A stretch of 64,000 nt of DNA from Caulobacteraceae bacterium (lineage in GTDB: Bacteria > Pseudomonadota > Alphaproteobacteria > Caulobacterales > Caulobacteraceae): assembly GCA_947478785.1 (NCBI GenBank), contig CANJXI010000005.1, positions 25,613 through 89,612 of the forward strand, in the 5' to 3' direction. Made by a program: the position numbers and the translations under genes. The notes beneath the pieces are model-generated. The model was not told the origin of the DNA and ran no database searches. It saw only the letters and a program-made list of their open reading frames with translations. The stretch's first letter is position 1, and the number at the start of each line of letters is the position of its first letter. Shown here piece by piece: positions 43,520 to 52,361 of this stretch.

Positions 43520-45007
43520 TCAGTTCAGTCCGAGACCCGGCCGGTCGCCCAGGAACGAGCGCGGCCCCGGCCCGGAGCGGGGATCGGTCTCGGGCGGCGC
43601 GGCCTCGAGGGGTGCGTCGATCCGGCAGCTCACGCCGGCCGGCTCGAAGGCGATGACCACCGGCCCGCCCAGCTCCCCGGCCAGGCCGCGCTCCAGCAGC
43701 CGTGAACCGAAGCCGCGCCTGAGCGGCGGCGCCACCGGCGGGCCGCCCTGCTCGCGCCAGTCGACGACGAGGCGGGCGCCGTCCCCCTTGGTGTCGACGC
43801 GCCAGTCGACGCAGACCCGGCCACTGTCGTTGGCCAGCGCCCCGTACTTCACCGCGTTGGTGGCCAGTTCGTGCAGCCCCATGGCCAGCGCCAGCGCCAT
43901 CTTGGGGGTGAGGCGCAGGTCGGGCCCGCTGAACGCCACGCGATCGTCCCTCACATGCGGCGCGAGCGTCCGCTCGACGATGGTCAGCAGCGAGGCGCCC
44001 GCCCAGCGCTCCTTGGTCAGGATGTCGTGGGTCCAGGCCAGCGCCATCAGGCGATCCTCGAAATCCGCCCGCGCGCTGCCCGCGCCCAGTCCGCTCAGGC
44101 TCTGGCGCGCCACCGACTGGACGGTGGCCAGCATGTTCTTCACCCGGTGGTTGAGTTCGTGGATCAGCAGCTGCTGGTGCTCCTCGGCGCGCACACGTTC
44201 CTGGATCTCGCGCTGCAGCTTGGCCTCGGCGTTCTTCTGCGACGTCACATCCAGGGTGACGCCGGACACCCGCCCCGGCGCGCCGTCGGCCAGCCGCTCG
44301 ACCACCGCGGCGCTGGAGCGCAGCCAGGCGTGGCCGTTCGCCCCCGCCACCCGGTATTCGAACTCCACCTCGTCGGCGCCCCGCAGGCCCTTCAGGGCCG
44401 TGGAGACCGCCGGCATGTCCTGCGGCAGAACGAAGGTGCGCCAGTCGGCGATGTCCTCCTCGGCGGACGCGGCGGAGGACAGGCCGACGAGCGCGCGGGC
44501 CGCGGCGATGTCCAGCCAGCGCAGGGACTGGCCGGCCCGCCACTCCCAGGTGGCCGCCCGCGCCGCCTGGTGGGCCAGCCGCAGGCTCTCATTGGCCGCC
44601 CGCAGGCGCTGTTCCTTGCGGCGGATCGTCCGCTCGCCGCGCTCCTGATCGGTGACGTCCTTGAGCAGGAAGGCCATGCCGCCGGCGATCGGCAGGCCGC
44701 GCACCTCCACCCATTCGTCCGCCCGGGCCGGACGGGCCACGACAAACTGGATGGAGGCGCGGTCGCGTAGCGCGCTCAGGAACCGAAGCTTGAGCGTGGT
44801 GTCCGGGAGCGGGTCCAGAAGGGCCGCGAGGTTAGCGCCCTCGGCCTTGGCGCGGGTGGTGCGCAGGACGCGGGCCGCCGCGGCGTTGCAGAACGAGACG
44901 CCGCCGGCCGAATCGCACGCCAGCATCCCCTCGGCGCGGCCGTCGCGCAGCAGGGCCTCGCCCAACTGGACGGCCAACGACGCCGGCGCGGGTTTTTCAA
45001 CGGCCAT
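43520..45007 (-). CDS. PAS-domain HWE-family sensor histidine kinase
   Basis: A 495-residue soluble kinase. A PAS-like region at about 20-120 (ADEWVEVRGLPIAGGMAFLLKDVTD) and a second PAS with a PAC-like end (about 160-270, VSGVTLDVTSQKNAEAKL) precede an HWE core: His in [14 protein letters not shown] (about residue 287), GLHELATNAVKYGAL and VVDWREQGG (the W-x-E). It is the second HWE kinase in the window. The neighbouring transporter starts 53 bp after it and could be cotranscribed, but a response regulator is not encoded nearby. Confidence 0.85.
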   Translation of the reverse strand: MAVEKPAPASLAVQLGEALLRDGRAEGMLACDSAGGVSFCNAAAARVLRTTRAKAEGANLAALLDPLPDTTLKLRFLSALRDRASIQFVVARPARADEWVEVRGLPIAGGMAFLLKDVTDQERGERTIRRKEQRLRAANESLRLAHQAARAATWEWRAGQSLRWLDIAAARALVGLSSAASAEEDIADWRTFVLPQDMPAVSTALKGLRGADEVEFEYRVAGANGHAWLRSSAAVVERLADGAPGRVSGVTLDVTSQKNAEAKLQREIQERVRAEEHQQLLIHELNHRVKNMLATVQSVARQSLSGLGAGSARADFEDRLMALAWTHDILTKERWAGASLLTIVERTLAPHVRDDRVAFSGPDLRLTPKMALALAMGLHELATNAVKYGALANDSGRVCVDWRVDTKGDGARLVVDWREQGGPPVAPPLRRGFGSRLLERGLAGELGGPVVIAFEPAGVSCRIDAPLEAAPPETDPRSGPGPRSFLGDRPGLGLN

Positions 45008-45099
45008 TCAACTACCCAAGGTTGATAGCGCCACCCTGCCTTGCGGTCCAGCTTGCCGCAGCCCCGCAGATGGTCGCACCGGGACCGCCTGGCCGCGAC

Positions 45100-45387
45100 T
45101 CAGGGTCTCAGGGGCAAGGCCGGCGCCGGCGCCTCGGCGGCGCGCAGGATGAAGGCGATGATCACCGCCATGGCCTCGTAGAGCGCCTCCGGGATCTCGT
45201 TTTCCAGCTCGACCGTGGACAGCGCCTCGGCGAGCGGGGCGTTGGTCTCCAGCGGCACGCCGTGGGCCCGGGCGGTGTCGATGATCCGCTGGCCGAGTTC
45301 GCCCCGGCCGACGGCCACCACCTTGGGCGCGTTCGGCGCCTCGTAGCGCAGCGCGACCGCCAGCGGGCGCCGGTCGGGCGCGCTCAC
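45100..45387 (-). CDS. FhlB-like protein (FlhB C-terminal domain homologue)
   Basis: A 95-residue protein matching the cytoplasmic C-terminal domain of the flagellar/type III export switch FlhB: RRPLAVALRYEAPNAPKVVAVGRGELGQRIIDTARAHGVPLETNAPLAEAL contains the conserved region around the strand before and after the self-cleavage site. The autocleavage NPTH motif is not present in this short version, so it would serve as a partner or regulatory copy rather than the channel switch. The FliK-like gene overlaps its start by 4 bp. Confidence 0.75.
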   Translation of the reverse strand: MSAPDRRPLAVALRYEAPNAPKVVAVGRGELGQRIIDTARAHGVPLETNAPLAEALSTVELENEIPEALYEAMAVIIAFILRAAEAPAPALPLRP

Positions 45388-46379
45388 GAGGCCTGGTCCA
45401 CGAAGGCGCCGGGCGACGGCGCGGGCCGGCTGGGCGCGCCGGGCCGGAAGGTGACCTTGGCCGGCAGGGCCTGGGCCAGCTCGCCGCCCTCCAGCCGCAG
45501 GCGGACCAGGCCCTCCTCCCGCTCGGCCCAGACGGTGACGGCCGCGCCGGCGCCGTTCAGGCTGAGCTGCACATGGACCGGGCCCAGCGGTTCGACGTCG
45601 AGCGAAAAGCGGGCGCTCCAGGCCTCGGCCGGATCGGCGGCGGCGCCATCCCGTTCGACCTCGAACTGGGCCAGCGCCGTCCCCTGGGGCGTGGCCAGCG
45701 GCAGCTCGAACATCCAGGCGGTCACCGGGCCGTCCGGCAGGGAGGCCAGCTGGTGCAGGGTCTGGCGGGCGATCGCCTGGTCCGCCTCGCCGCGCAGGTG
45801 CTGGGCGATGGCCGACGCATCGGCGGTCGTCGGCAAGGTGGCGGCCTGGGCCGGCTGGCCCTCCAGCATGGCGTCGCGGGCCGGCGGCGCGGCGGTGGAC
45901 GCATGCGCCGTCGGGCGGACCGGGCCCAGGGCCTGCTGCAGGGTGAGCAGCGCCGCCTTCAGGTCGGCGGGCGGCGGGTCGCGGCGGCCGGCGGCGGCGA
46001 GATGGGCCTCCAGGAACAGCCCCGACTGGGCGACGGCCTGTTTCAACGTCTCCGCCGTCCAGGGGCCGGCCAGCGGGGTCTGCAGCGCCAGCACCTTGGC
46101 GATGGCGGCCCTGACCGGCGCCGACAGGACCGGCGCCGTCATCGCCTGGGCGAGGTCGGCGAACAGCGGGGCCAGGCTGGCCTGGCGGCCGGCGGCCTGG
46201 GCGCGGGCGACGTCGACAGCCTTGCCGGGCGTGCTGGCCGGCGGTTGCGGACGGGTCTCGGCCGCCGGCGTCTCGGCCGTGGCGGCGGCGTCGGCCACCG
46301 CCATCAGCTCGCCCTCGACGGCCTGGATGGCCTCCACCCGCACGGCCATGGCCGTGGGCGAGATCGGCGTGACGTTCAT
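45384..46379 (-). CDS. fliK: Flagellar hook-length control protein FliK-like
   Basis: A 331-residue protein with an Ala/Pro/Gln-rich low-complexity N-terminal region and a C-terminal domain characteristic of FliK (FELPLATPQGTALAQFEVERDG ... VHVQLSLNGAGAAVTVWAEREEGLVRLRLEGG). FliK measures the hook length and triggers the FlhB specificity switch, which fits the adjacent FhlB-like gene. The rest of the flagellar regulon is not in the window. Confidence 0.75.
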   Translation of the reverse strand: MNVTPISPTAMAVRVEAIQAVEGELMAVADAAATAETPAAETRPQPPASTPGKAVDVARAQAAGRQASLAPLFADLAQAMTAPVLSAPVRAAIAKVLALQTPLAGPWTAETLKQAVAQSGLFLEAHLAAAGRRDPPPADLKAALLTLQQALGPVRPTAHASTAAPPARDAMLEGQPAQAATLPTTADASAIAQHLRGEADQAIARQTLHQLASLPDGPVTAWMFELPLATPQGTALAQFEVERDGAAADPAEAWSARFSLDVEPLGPVHVQLSLNGAGAAVTVWAEREEGLVRLRLEGGELAQALPAKVTFRPGAPSRPAPSPGAFVDQAS

Positions 46380-46427
46380 GGCGGGAGCCTAGGCGGCCCG
46401 CGTGAAGCGAGGCTTAAGGCTGGGCGC

Positions 46428-46460
46428 CCTCCTCTCCCCGCGGAGCGAGAGGAAGAGGAG
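46428..46460. repeat. Palindromic CTCCTCTCCCC-type intergenic repeat, copy 2
   Basis: CCTCCTCTCCCCGCGGAGCG...GAGAGGAAGAGGAG is an imperfect hairpin in the gap between the divergent fliK-like and YCII genes. It resembles copies at 10410-10441 and 57203-57232. Confidence 0.5.
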
Positions 46461-46542
46461 ACGCTGGCGCAGGAAATTTTTGTGGGGCGCGGTCGGACCG
46501 GGGCATAGTCGCGCGTCCTACGCCTGAGAGGAAAGCCCGCCG

Positions 46543-46911
46543 ATGCTCTATGCCCTGCTCTGCTACAACGCCGAGGACGTGGTCTTCGCCTGGAGCCAGG
46601 AGGAGGACGACGCGGTGATGGCCAGGCTGGGCGTCGTCCACGACAGGCTGCTCAAGGCCGGCAAGCTCGGCCCGTCGCTGCGGTTGATGCCGACCACCGC
46701 GGCCACCACGCTTCGCAAGACCGACCCGCCGCTGGTCATCGACGGCCCGTTCGCCGAGACCAAGGAACAGCTGCTGGGCTTCTATGTGATCGACTGCGCC
46801 GACCTCGACGAGGCGCTCGGCGTCGCGCGCGAACTCGGCCAGGCCAATCCCGGCGGCTCCTACGAGATCCGGCCGCTCCGCCTGTTCCTGCCGGGAGCCC
46901 TGCCGGCATGA
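46543..46911 (+). CDS. YCII-related (DGPF) protein
   Basis: A 122-residue dimeric alpha-beta protein with the DGPF motif (VIDGPF, residues 65-70) and a YCII fold. DGPF proteins are frequently encoded next to ECF42 sigma factors and are thought to be part of their regulon; the biochemical role is unknown. The gene overlaps the sigma-factor start by 4 bp. A GAGAGGAAAG site precedes the ATG. Confidence 0.85.
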   Translation: MLYALLCYNAEDVVFAWSQEEDDAVMARLGVVHDRLLKAGKLGPSLRLMPTTAATTLRKTDPPLVIDGPFAETKEQLLGFYVIDCADLDEALGVARELGQANPGGSYEIRPLRLFLPGALPA

Positions 46912-48181
46912 GCGAGATGGCCTGGATCGACGCCGCCCTGACCTCGGCGCGGCCCCAGGCGATCGGCGCCCTGCTACGCTATTTCCGCGACCTCGACACC
47001 GCCGAGGAAGCCTATCAGGACGCCTGCCTCAGGGCGCTCCGGAGCTGGCCCGAGAAGGGCCCGCCGCGCGACCCGGCCGCCTGGCTGATCCTGGTCGGCC
47101 GCAACGCCGCCCTGGACGGGGTGCGCAAGCGTAGCCGCCAGACCGACCTGCCGCCCGAGGAGACGATCTCCGACGTTGACGACGTCGAGACGCCCATGGC
47201 CGAGCGGCTGGACGGCTCGCACTACCGCGACGACATCCTGCGGCTGATGTTCATCTGCTGCCATCCGGAGCTGCCGGCGACCCAGCAGATCGCGCTCGCG
47301 CTACGCATCGTCTCGGGCCTGGGCGTCCGGCAGATCGCGCGCGCCTTCCTGGTCGGCGAGGCGGCCATGGAACAGCGGATCACGCGGGCCAAGGCGCGCA
47401 TCGCCAAGGCCGAGGTGGCCTTCGAGACGCCGGGGCCTGTCGAGCGCGCCGAGCGCCTCGCGGCCGTGGCGGCCATGGTCTACCTGATCTTCAACGAGGG
47501 CTATTCCAGCCGCTCGGGCGAGGCCGACGCCCGCGCGCCGCTCTGCGACGAGGCGATCCGGCTGGCCCGCCTGCTGCAGCGGCTGTTCCAGACGGAGCCC
47601 GAGATCATGGGGCTGACGGCCCTGCTCCTGCTGCAGCACGCCCGCGCGCCGGCCCGGTTCGACGCCGGTGGCGAGGTGGTGCTCCTGGAACAGCAGGACC
47701 GGGCGCTCTGGAACCGGGGCATGATCGCCGAGGGCCTGGCGCTGATCGACAAGGCCATGCGCCACCGCCGGCCCGGGGCCTCCAGGTGCAGGCCGCCATC
47801 GCCGCGCTGCACGCCCGCGCGGGCAGGCCCGAGGATACCGACTGGGCGGGGATCGAGCGGCTCTACGCCACCCTGGAGCATCTCACGCCGTCGCCGGTGG
47901 TGACACTGAACCGGGCGGTGGCGGTGAGCAAGGTGGCGGGCCCCGCCGACGCCCTGGCGATGATCGAGCCGCTGGAAGGCAGTCTGGGCGGCTACTTCCA
48001 GTTCCACGGCTCGCGCGGCGCATACCTGAGCCAGCTCGGCCGCAACCCCGAGGCCCGCGAGGCTTTCGGCCAGGCCATCGCCCTTGCCAACACCGCCGCC
48101 GAGGCGGCCCATATCCGCCGGCGCCTGGGCCAGCTACAGGCCGAGACCCCGCCGTCCGGCGACGCCGTCACCCGTCCCTGA
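46908..48181 (+). pseudogene. ECF42-type sigma factor, apparently frameshifted
   Basis: The N-terminal reading frame (46908-about 47775) encodes a sigma-70 region 2/region 4 protein (LLRYFRDLDTAEEAYQDACLRALRSWPEKG ... RQIARAFLVGEAAMEQRITRAKARIAKAE) of the ECF42 type, then the C-terminal helical SnoaL/TPR-like extension characteristic of this group. At about 47774-47786 the frame shifts: the expected sequence PGPYQVQAAIAALHA is read correctly only by moving back one base, consistent with a single missing base in the run CCCGGGGCC. Downstream, the frame continues to a stop at 48181 (AAIAALHARAGRPEDTDW ... LGQLQAETPP). A sequencing error or a real inactivating mutation are both possible. Confidence 0.75.
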
Positions 48182-48203
48182 AACAGACCTGGAAAAGACC
48201 CGC

Positions 48204-48839
48204 ATGAGCCTTCAACGTATCGCCGGCGCCGCGACGCTCGGCCTGATCCTGGCGAGCGCCGCCGTGGCGAGCGCGCAAGCCGCCTGCCCGGCCGGCCTGC
48301 CCCCCGGCGTCGCCTGCGGCGAGCACAGCGCCACGGAGGCGCTGGCCGGGTCCTATGCGCTGGATCCGATGCACGCCGCGGTGATCGCGAAGGTCAGCCA
48401 CATCGGCTATTCGAAGAGCGTCTTCCGCTTCGACAAGGTGAAGGGCGACCTCGCCTGGCAGCCCGCGGCGCTGGACAAGACGAAACTCTCGGTGACCGTC
48501 GAGACCGCCTCCATCGTCACCAATGTGCCGGGCTTCGCCGCCGAGATCGGCGACAAGTTCATCAACGCCAAGGGCTTCCCCAAGGCGACTTTCGTGTCGA
48601 CCGCATTCCGCCAGACCGGTCCGACCCACGGCCAGGTGGACGGCCAGTTCACCCTGATGGGCAAGACCAGGCCTGTGACCTTCGACGTCGAGCTGGTCGG
48701 CGCCGGCAAGGGCTTCGGCAAGCCGCGCATGGGCGTCGAGGCGAGCACCCGGATCAACACCGCCGACTTCGGCCTGCCGGCCATATTCGGCGAGAGCATC
48801 GAGCTGGTGGTGGATGCGGAGTTCGCCAAGACCGATTGA
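48204..48839 (+). CDS. YceI-family periplasmic protein
   Basis: A 211-residue exported protein with a signal peptide (MSLQRIAGAATLGLILASAAVASAQA) and a YceI lipocalin-like domain (YALDPMHAAVIAKVSHIGYSKSVFRF ... FTLMGKTRPVTFDVELVG ... STRINTADFGLPAIFGESIELVV). YceI proteins bind isoprenoid quinones or other lipophilic ligands in the periplasm. It follows the ECF42 sigma gene by 22 bp and precedes a DoxX-like gene by 34 bp, consistent with a regulon of that sigma factor. Confidence 0.88.
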   Translation: MSLQRIAGAATLGLILASAAVASAQAACPAGLPPGVACGEHSATEALAGSYALDPMHAAVIAKVSHIGYSKSVFRFDKVKGDLAWQPAALDKTKLSVTVETASIVTNVPGFAAEIGDKFINAKGFPKATFVSTAFRQTGPTHGQVDGQFTLMGKTRPVTFDVELVGAGKGFGKPRMGVEASTRINTADFGLPAIFGESIELVVDAEFAKTD

Positions 48840-48873
48840 GGCGGATCGCGGGCTTTCAGGGGGAGATGGGACG

Positions 48874-49266
48874 ATGACCGCAGAGACTTCGCGGCCGATG
48901 CGCTGGGCGGGCTGGGCGCTGAGCGGGCTCTTCATCGCCTTCATGGTGATGGACGTGGGCATGAAGCTCGCGCGCCTGCCGGTGGTGGAGACGACGGGCG
49001 CCAAGCTCGGCCTGCCGCCTGGCAGCGGCTTCGGGATCGGCGTGATGGAGGCCGCGCTCCTGGCGCTCTATGTGTTTCCGCGCACCGCCGTGCTGGGGGC
49101 CATCCTGGTCACGGCGCTGATGGGCGGCACGGCGGCGATCCACTGGCTGAACCACGACCCGCTGCTGGGCTTCGTCCTGTTCGGGCCGTACCTGGCGGTG
49201 TTCGCCTGGGGCGGGCTGTGGCTGCGCGACGCCCGGCTGCGGGCGCTCATGCCCTGGCGGCGCTGA
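48874..49266 (+). CDS. DoxX-like membrane protein
   Basis: A 130-residue protein with four hydrophobic spans (WAGWALSGLFIAFMVMDVGM, VMEAALLALYVFP, AVLGAILVTALMGGTAAIHW, LLGFVLFGPYLAVFAWGGLWL) in the DoxX family pattern. ECF42 neighbourhoods often carry DoxX-like genes. A GGGGGAGA site precedes the ATG. Redox or detoxification roles have been proposed for the family, none specific here. Confidence 0.8.
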   Translation: MTAETSRPMRWAGWALSGLFIAFMVMDVGMKLARLPVVETTGAKLGLPPGSGFGIGVMEAALLALYVFPRTAVLGAILVTALMGGTAAIHWLNHDPLLGFVLFGPYLAVFAWGGLWLRDARLRALMPWRR

Positions 49267-49278
49267 GCGCCGCCGCCC

Positions 49279-50889
49279 TCAGAGATGCGCGTCCAGGGGC
49301 ATGACGGTGTCGCCGTCCTTGTCCGGCGCCTCGGCGCGCAGGGCGTCGAGGTCGCGCATGGGCAGTTCCGGGATCAGGAACGCCGCGACCAGGGCGGCGG
49401 CCACTACGATCAGCCCCATGGCGAAGACGTGGGTGATGGCCCCTGCGATGGCCATCTTGACCAGATGGGGCAGCGCCGGGGCTGCGCCGCCCTGGGCCGC
49501 GGCGCCCATGCCGCGAAGCTTGTTCACGTCGACGCCCGGCATGATCCGGCCCAGGCTTGAGTTGAGGCTGGCGGTGAGCAGGGTTCCAAAGATCGCCACC
49601 CCGATGGTCGAGCCGATCTGGCGGAAGAACTGGCTGGAGGAGGTGACCACGCCCAGCTGGCTGGCTGGCACCGCGTTCTGCACGGCCAGCGCGAACAGGC
49701 TCTGGCCGGGACCCAGGCCCACGCCCAGGACGGCCATCCGCCAGCCCAGGTCGATGAGGCTGGTGTCGGCGTCCATGCGGCTGAGCAGGAAGATGCCGAG
49801 CGCGGTGACCAGGAGCCCGCCGATCATCATCAGCTTGTAGCGGCCGGTGCGGCTGACCAGCCAACCCGAGACCATGGAGCTCCCCATGATCCCGCCCATC
49901 AGGGGCAGGGTCGAAAGCCCGCTGGTGGTCGCCTTGACGCCCTGTCCCAGCTGCATGAACAGCGGCAGGAAGGCCACCGTCGACATGAACGACATGGAGA
50001 CCAGGAAGCCCGCCAGGTTGGCGGTGGAGAACACCCGGTTCTTGAACAGGCCGAGCGGCAGGATCGGGTCGGCGGCGAACCGCTCGGCGACCACGTAGAG
50101 CAGCAGGCCCACGGCGGAGGCCCCGAACAGGCCGAGCACCAGGGGCGAGCCCCAGGGATGCGCCGGCCCGCCGAAGGTCAGCGCCAGCAGCAGCGGCACC
50201 ACGGTGGCTATGATCAGCCCCGCGCCCAGGACGTCGATCTTGCCCTTCGGCTGGTGGGACATCTTGGGCATCTTCACCAGGATCATGAACAGCGAGATCA
50301 CCGACAGCGGCAGGTTCAGGTAGAAGACCCAGCGCCAGCCGGCGATCAGGTGGCCCGCCAGCGTGACCGTGCCATGGTCGGTGAAGTAGCCGCCGATCAG
50401 CGGCCCGATGGTGCTGGACAGCCCGAAGACCGCGCCGAACATGCCGCCGATCCGGCCCCGCTCGCGGGGCGGATAGATGTCGCCGATGATCGCGAAGGCG
50501 GTGGTGAACAGCGCGCCCCCGCCGATTCCCTGGATGGCGCGGAATACGATCAGCTGGGTCATGCCGCCGCCCAGCAGCGGCAGCCTCCCGAACTCGCCGG
50601 AGAGGCCCGAGAGCCAGGAGCCGGCCAGGAAGAAGCCGATCCCCGCCAGCAGCACGGGCTTGCGCCCATAGAGGTCGCCCAGCTTGCCCCAGATCGGCAC
50701 CGCCACCGTCGAGGTCAGCAGATAGGCCGTCGTCACCCAGGAATAGAGCGTCAGCCCGTGCAGCTCGGAGATGATCCGCGGCATGGCGGTCGAGACGATG
50801 GTCTGGTCCAGCGCCGACAGCAGGAACACGATGGCGATGGCCCACAGCGTGACCCGCTTCTCGATGTCGGTGAATTCAGCCGTGCTCAC
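49279..50889 (-). CDS. MFS drug/metabolite exporter, DHA2 (EmrB) family
   Basis: A 536-residue 14-span MFS transporter. Motif A (GKLGDLYGRKPVLLAG), motif C region and the DHA2 mark (DQTIVSTAMPRI near the N-terminus) are present, as in EmrB/QacA multidrug exporters. The GTG at 50889 follows GGGGGAC; the longer frame adds an unlikely basic leader. It is the last gene of the leftward cluster, 83 bp downstream of the amidohydrolase operon, and may export a toxic catabolite or xenobiotic. Confidence 0.9.
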   Translation of the reverse strand: MSTAEFTDIEKRVTLWAIAIVFLLSALDQTIVSTAMPRIISELHGLTLYSWVTTAYLLTSTVAVPIWGKLGDLYGRKPVLLAGIGFFLAGSWLSGLSGEFGRLPLLGGGMTQLIVFRAIQGIGGGALFTTAFAIIGDIYPPRERGRIGGMFGAVFGLSSTIGPLIGGYFTDHGTVTLAGHLIAGWRWVFYLNLPLSVISLFMILVKMPKMSHQPKGKIDVLGAGLIIATVVPLLLALTFGGPAHPWGSPLVLGLFGASAVGLLLYVVAERFAADPILPLGLFKNRVFSTANLAGFLVSMSFMSTVAFLPLFMQLGQGVKATTSGLSTLPLMGGIMGSSMVSGWLVSRTGRYKLMMIGGLLVTALGIFLLSRMDADTSLIDLGWRMAVLGVGLGPGQSLFALAVQNAVPASQLGVVTSSSQFFRQIGSTIGVAIFGTLLTASLNSSLGRIMPGVDVNKLRGMGAAAQGGAAPALPHLVKMAIAGAITHVFAMGLIVVAAALVAAFLIPELPMRDLDALRAEAPDKDGDTVMPLDAHL

Positions 50890-50972
50890 AAACGTCCCCC
50901 GCCTTCGGCGCCCGGCGCGGGAATGCCCCACCGATATGCCGGCGATATTTCACGACCCGCACTTTCCGGCGT

Positions 50973-52361
50973 TCACCCCGCCTGATGGACGATCCGGCCG
51001 GCGACCAGCGTGACGGCCACGTGCCCGGCGTCGGGGGCCGCCAGGGCGTCGCGGAGCGGGACCCTGAGCAGGCAGAGGTCGGCTCGCGCGCCGGGCGTCA
51101 CGCGCCGGGGCGGACCGCCGGGGTTCGCGGGGTCTCCCAGGAACAGGTCGAGGGCCACCGCGGGGGCGACCCGCTCTTCCGGTGCTATGGGCCGGCCCTC
51201 GCGGGTCCGGCGCGTGGCGGCGGCGCGCAGGGCGGCCCAGGGATCCGGCGAGCCATAGGGGGCGTCGGAACTGGCGCCTGTCGGCACCCCTGCGGCCAGC
51301 AGCGAGGCGCAGCGGTAGAGGTCGGCATGTTCGTTCTCGGGCATCTCGGCCAGGTAGCGGTCGCCGCGCTCGAAGACGAAACCGGGCTGGGTGACGACGG
51401 TGAGGCCCAGCCGGCGCAGGACCGGAATGGCGTCAGGGGCGATCACCCCGCCATGCTCGACACGGTCACCGGGCCGGGCCCCGGCCACGTCGAAGGCGGC
51501 CAGCGTCAGCGCGAGTTCGCCCGCGGTGACGCAATGCACCGCGACCGGGCGGCGCGTCGCGCGCGCCGTACCGATCCGCGCCAGCATGTCGTCCAGGTCC
51601 GGCAGGTCGTGATCGTCGAGCAGGATCTTCAGCGGCCCCACGGCGAAGGCTTCGTCCGGCGGGCCCGCCAGCGGGCCGGCGCTCATCAGGACCAGGCGTT
51701 GCGGCAGGTGGCCGTCGCGCGCCGCCTCGGCCAGGATGGCGGCGGCCTGCGCATCGGTGGAGGCGCTGGCGTCGGTGCAGCCGGTGATCCCCATGGCCGC
51801 CAGCCGCGCGCCCAGCGGCGCCAGCGGCGGCGGCGTGCGGCCGATGCGGGCGCTCAGCCAGGCGTCCCCGCGCCAGATCCGGCCGGTGGCGCGGCCGGCG
51901 GCGTCGCGCTCAAGGGCCTCCGGCGCGTCGGCGGTCTCGACCTCGGACAACGCCAGGCTGTTCAGCACCCACAGCGATCCGGTCTGGTGCTGCACCCGCA
52001 GCCGGTGGACCGGCGCGATGGCGTCGAGCGCGTCGCGGTCGAGGAGGCCGGCCATGCGCTCGTGGTAGCCGGTCGCGCGCACCCAGGCGCCGGGCGGGCG
52101 GCCCTGCGTCGCCGCCGCGATCCTGGCGGCCAACCCGCCGGCGGCGCGCAGGTCGTCCAGCACCACGGAGTCCGCCAGGGCGGCGGTGGCCAGGAGGTGG
52201 ATGTGGTGGTCGATGAGGCCGGGGATCAACGCCCCGCCGCGCCCGTCGAGCTCCGGACCGCCGGTGAGCCCCGAGCCGACCTCGGCGACCAGGCCGTCGG
52301 CGATCCGCACGTCGGCGCGCCGGCCCTCGACCTCGACATCGCGCAGGATGAGCCCGGTCAT
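50973..52361 (-). CDS. Amidohydrolase-3 (YtcJ-like) family metal-dependent hydrolase
   Basis: A 462-residue TIM-barrel hydrolase. Metal-binding motifs DHHIHL (HxH near residue 50), PVAVHCVTAGE (histidine), VEHGGVIAPD and ASSDAPYGSPDPW are in the right order; the late Asp in the SSDAPYG motif is catalytic. The substrate is unknown: amides, N-formyl or cyclic compounds are typical for YtcJ-type proteins. It overlaps the upstream CoA-transferase gene by 4 bp and ends the five-gene operon. Confidence 0.85.
   Translation of the reverse strand: MTGLILRDVEVEGRRADVRIADGLVAEVGSGLTGGPELDGRGGALIPGLIDHHIHLLATAALADSVVLDDLRAAGGLAARIAAATQGRPPGAWVRATGYHERMAGLLDRDALDAIAPVHRLRVQHQTGSLWVLNSLALSEVETADAPEALERDAAGRATGRIWRGDAWLSARIGRTPPPLAPLGARLAAMGITGCTDASASTDAQAAAILAEAARDGHLPQRLVLMSAGPLAGPPDEAFAVGPLKILLDDHDLPDLDDMLARIGTARATRRPVAVHCVTAGELALTLAAFDVAGARPGDRVEHGGVIAPDAIPVLRRLGLTVVTQPGFVFERGDRYLAEMPENEHADLYRCASLLAAGVPTGASSDAPYGSPDPWAALRAAATRRTREGRPIAPEERVAPAVALDLFLGDPANPGGPPRRVTPGARADLCLLRVPLRDALAAPDAGHVAVTLVAGRIVHQAG

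Noticed and set aside
45100..45387. Type III secretion (injectisome) component
   Set aside because: The protein is only the FlhB C-terminal-like part and its partner is FliK-like; no injectisome genes are near.
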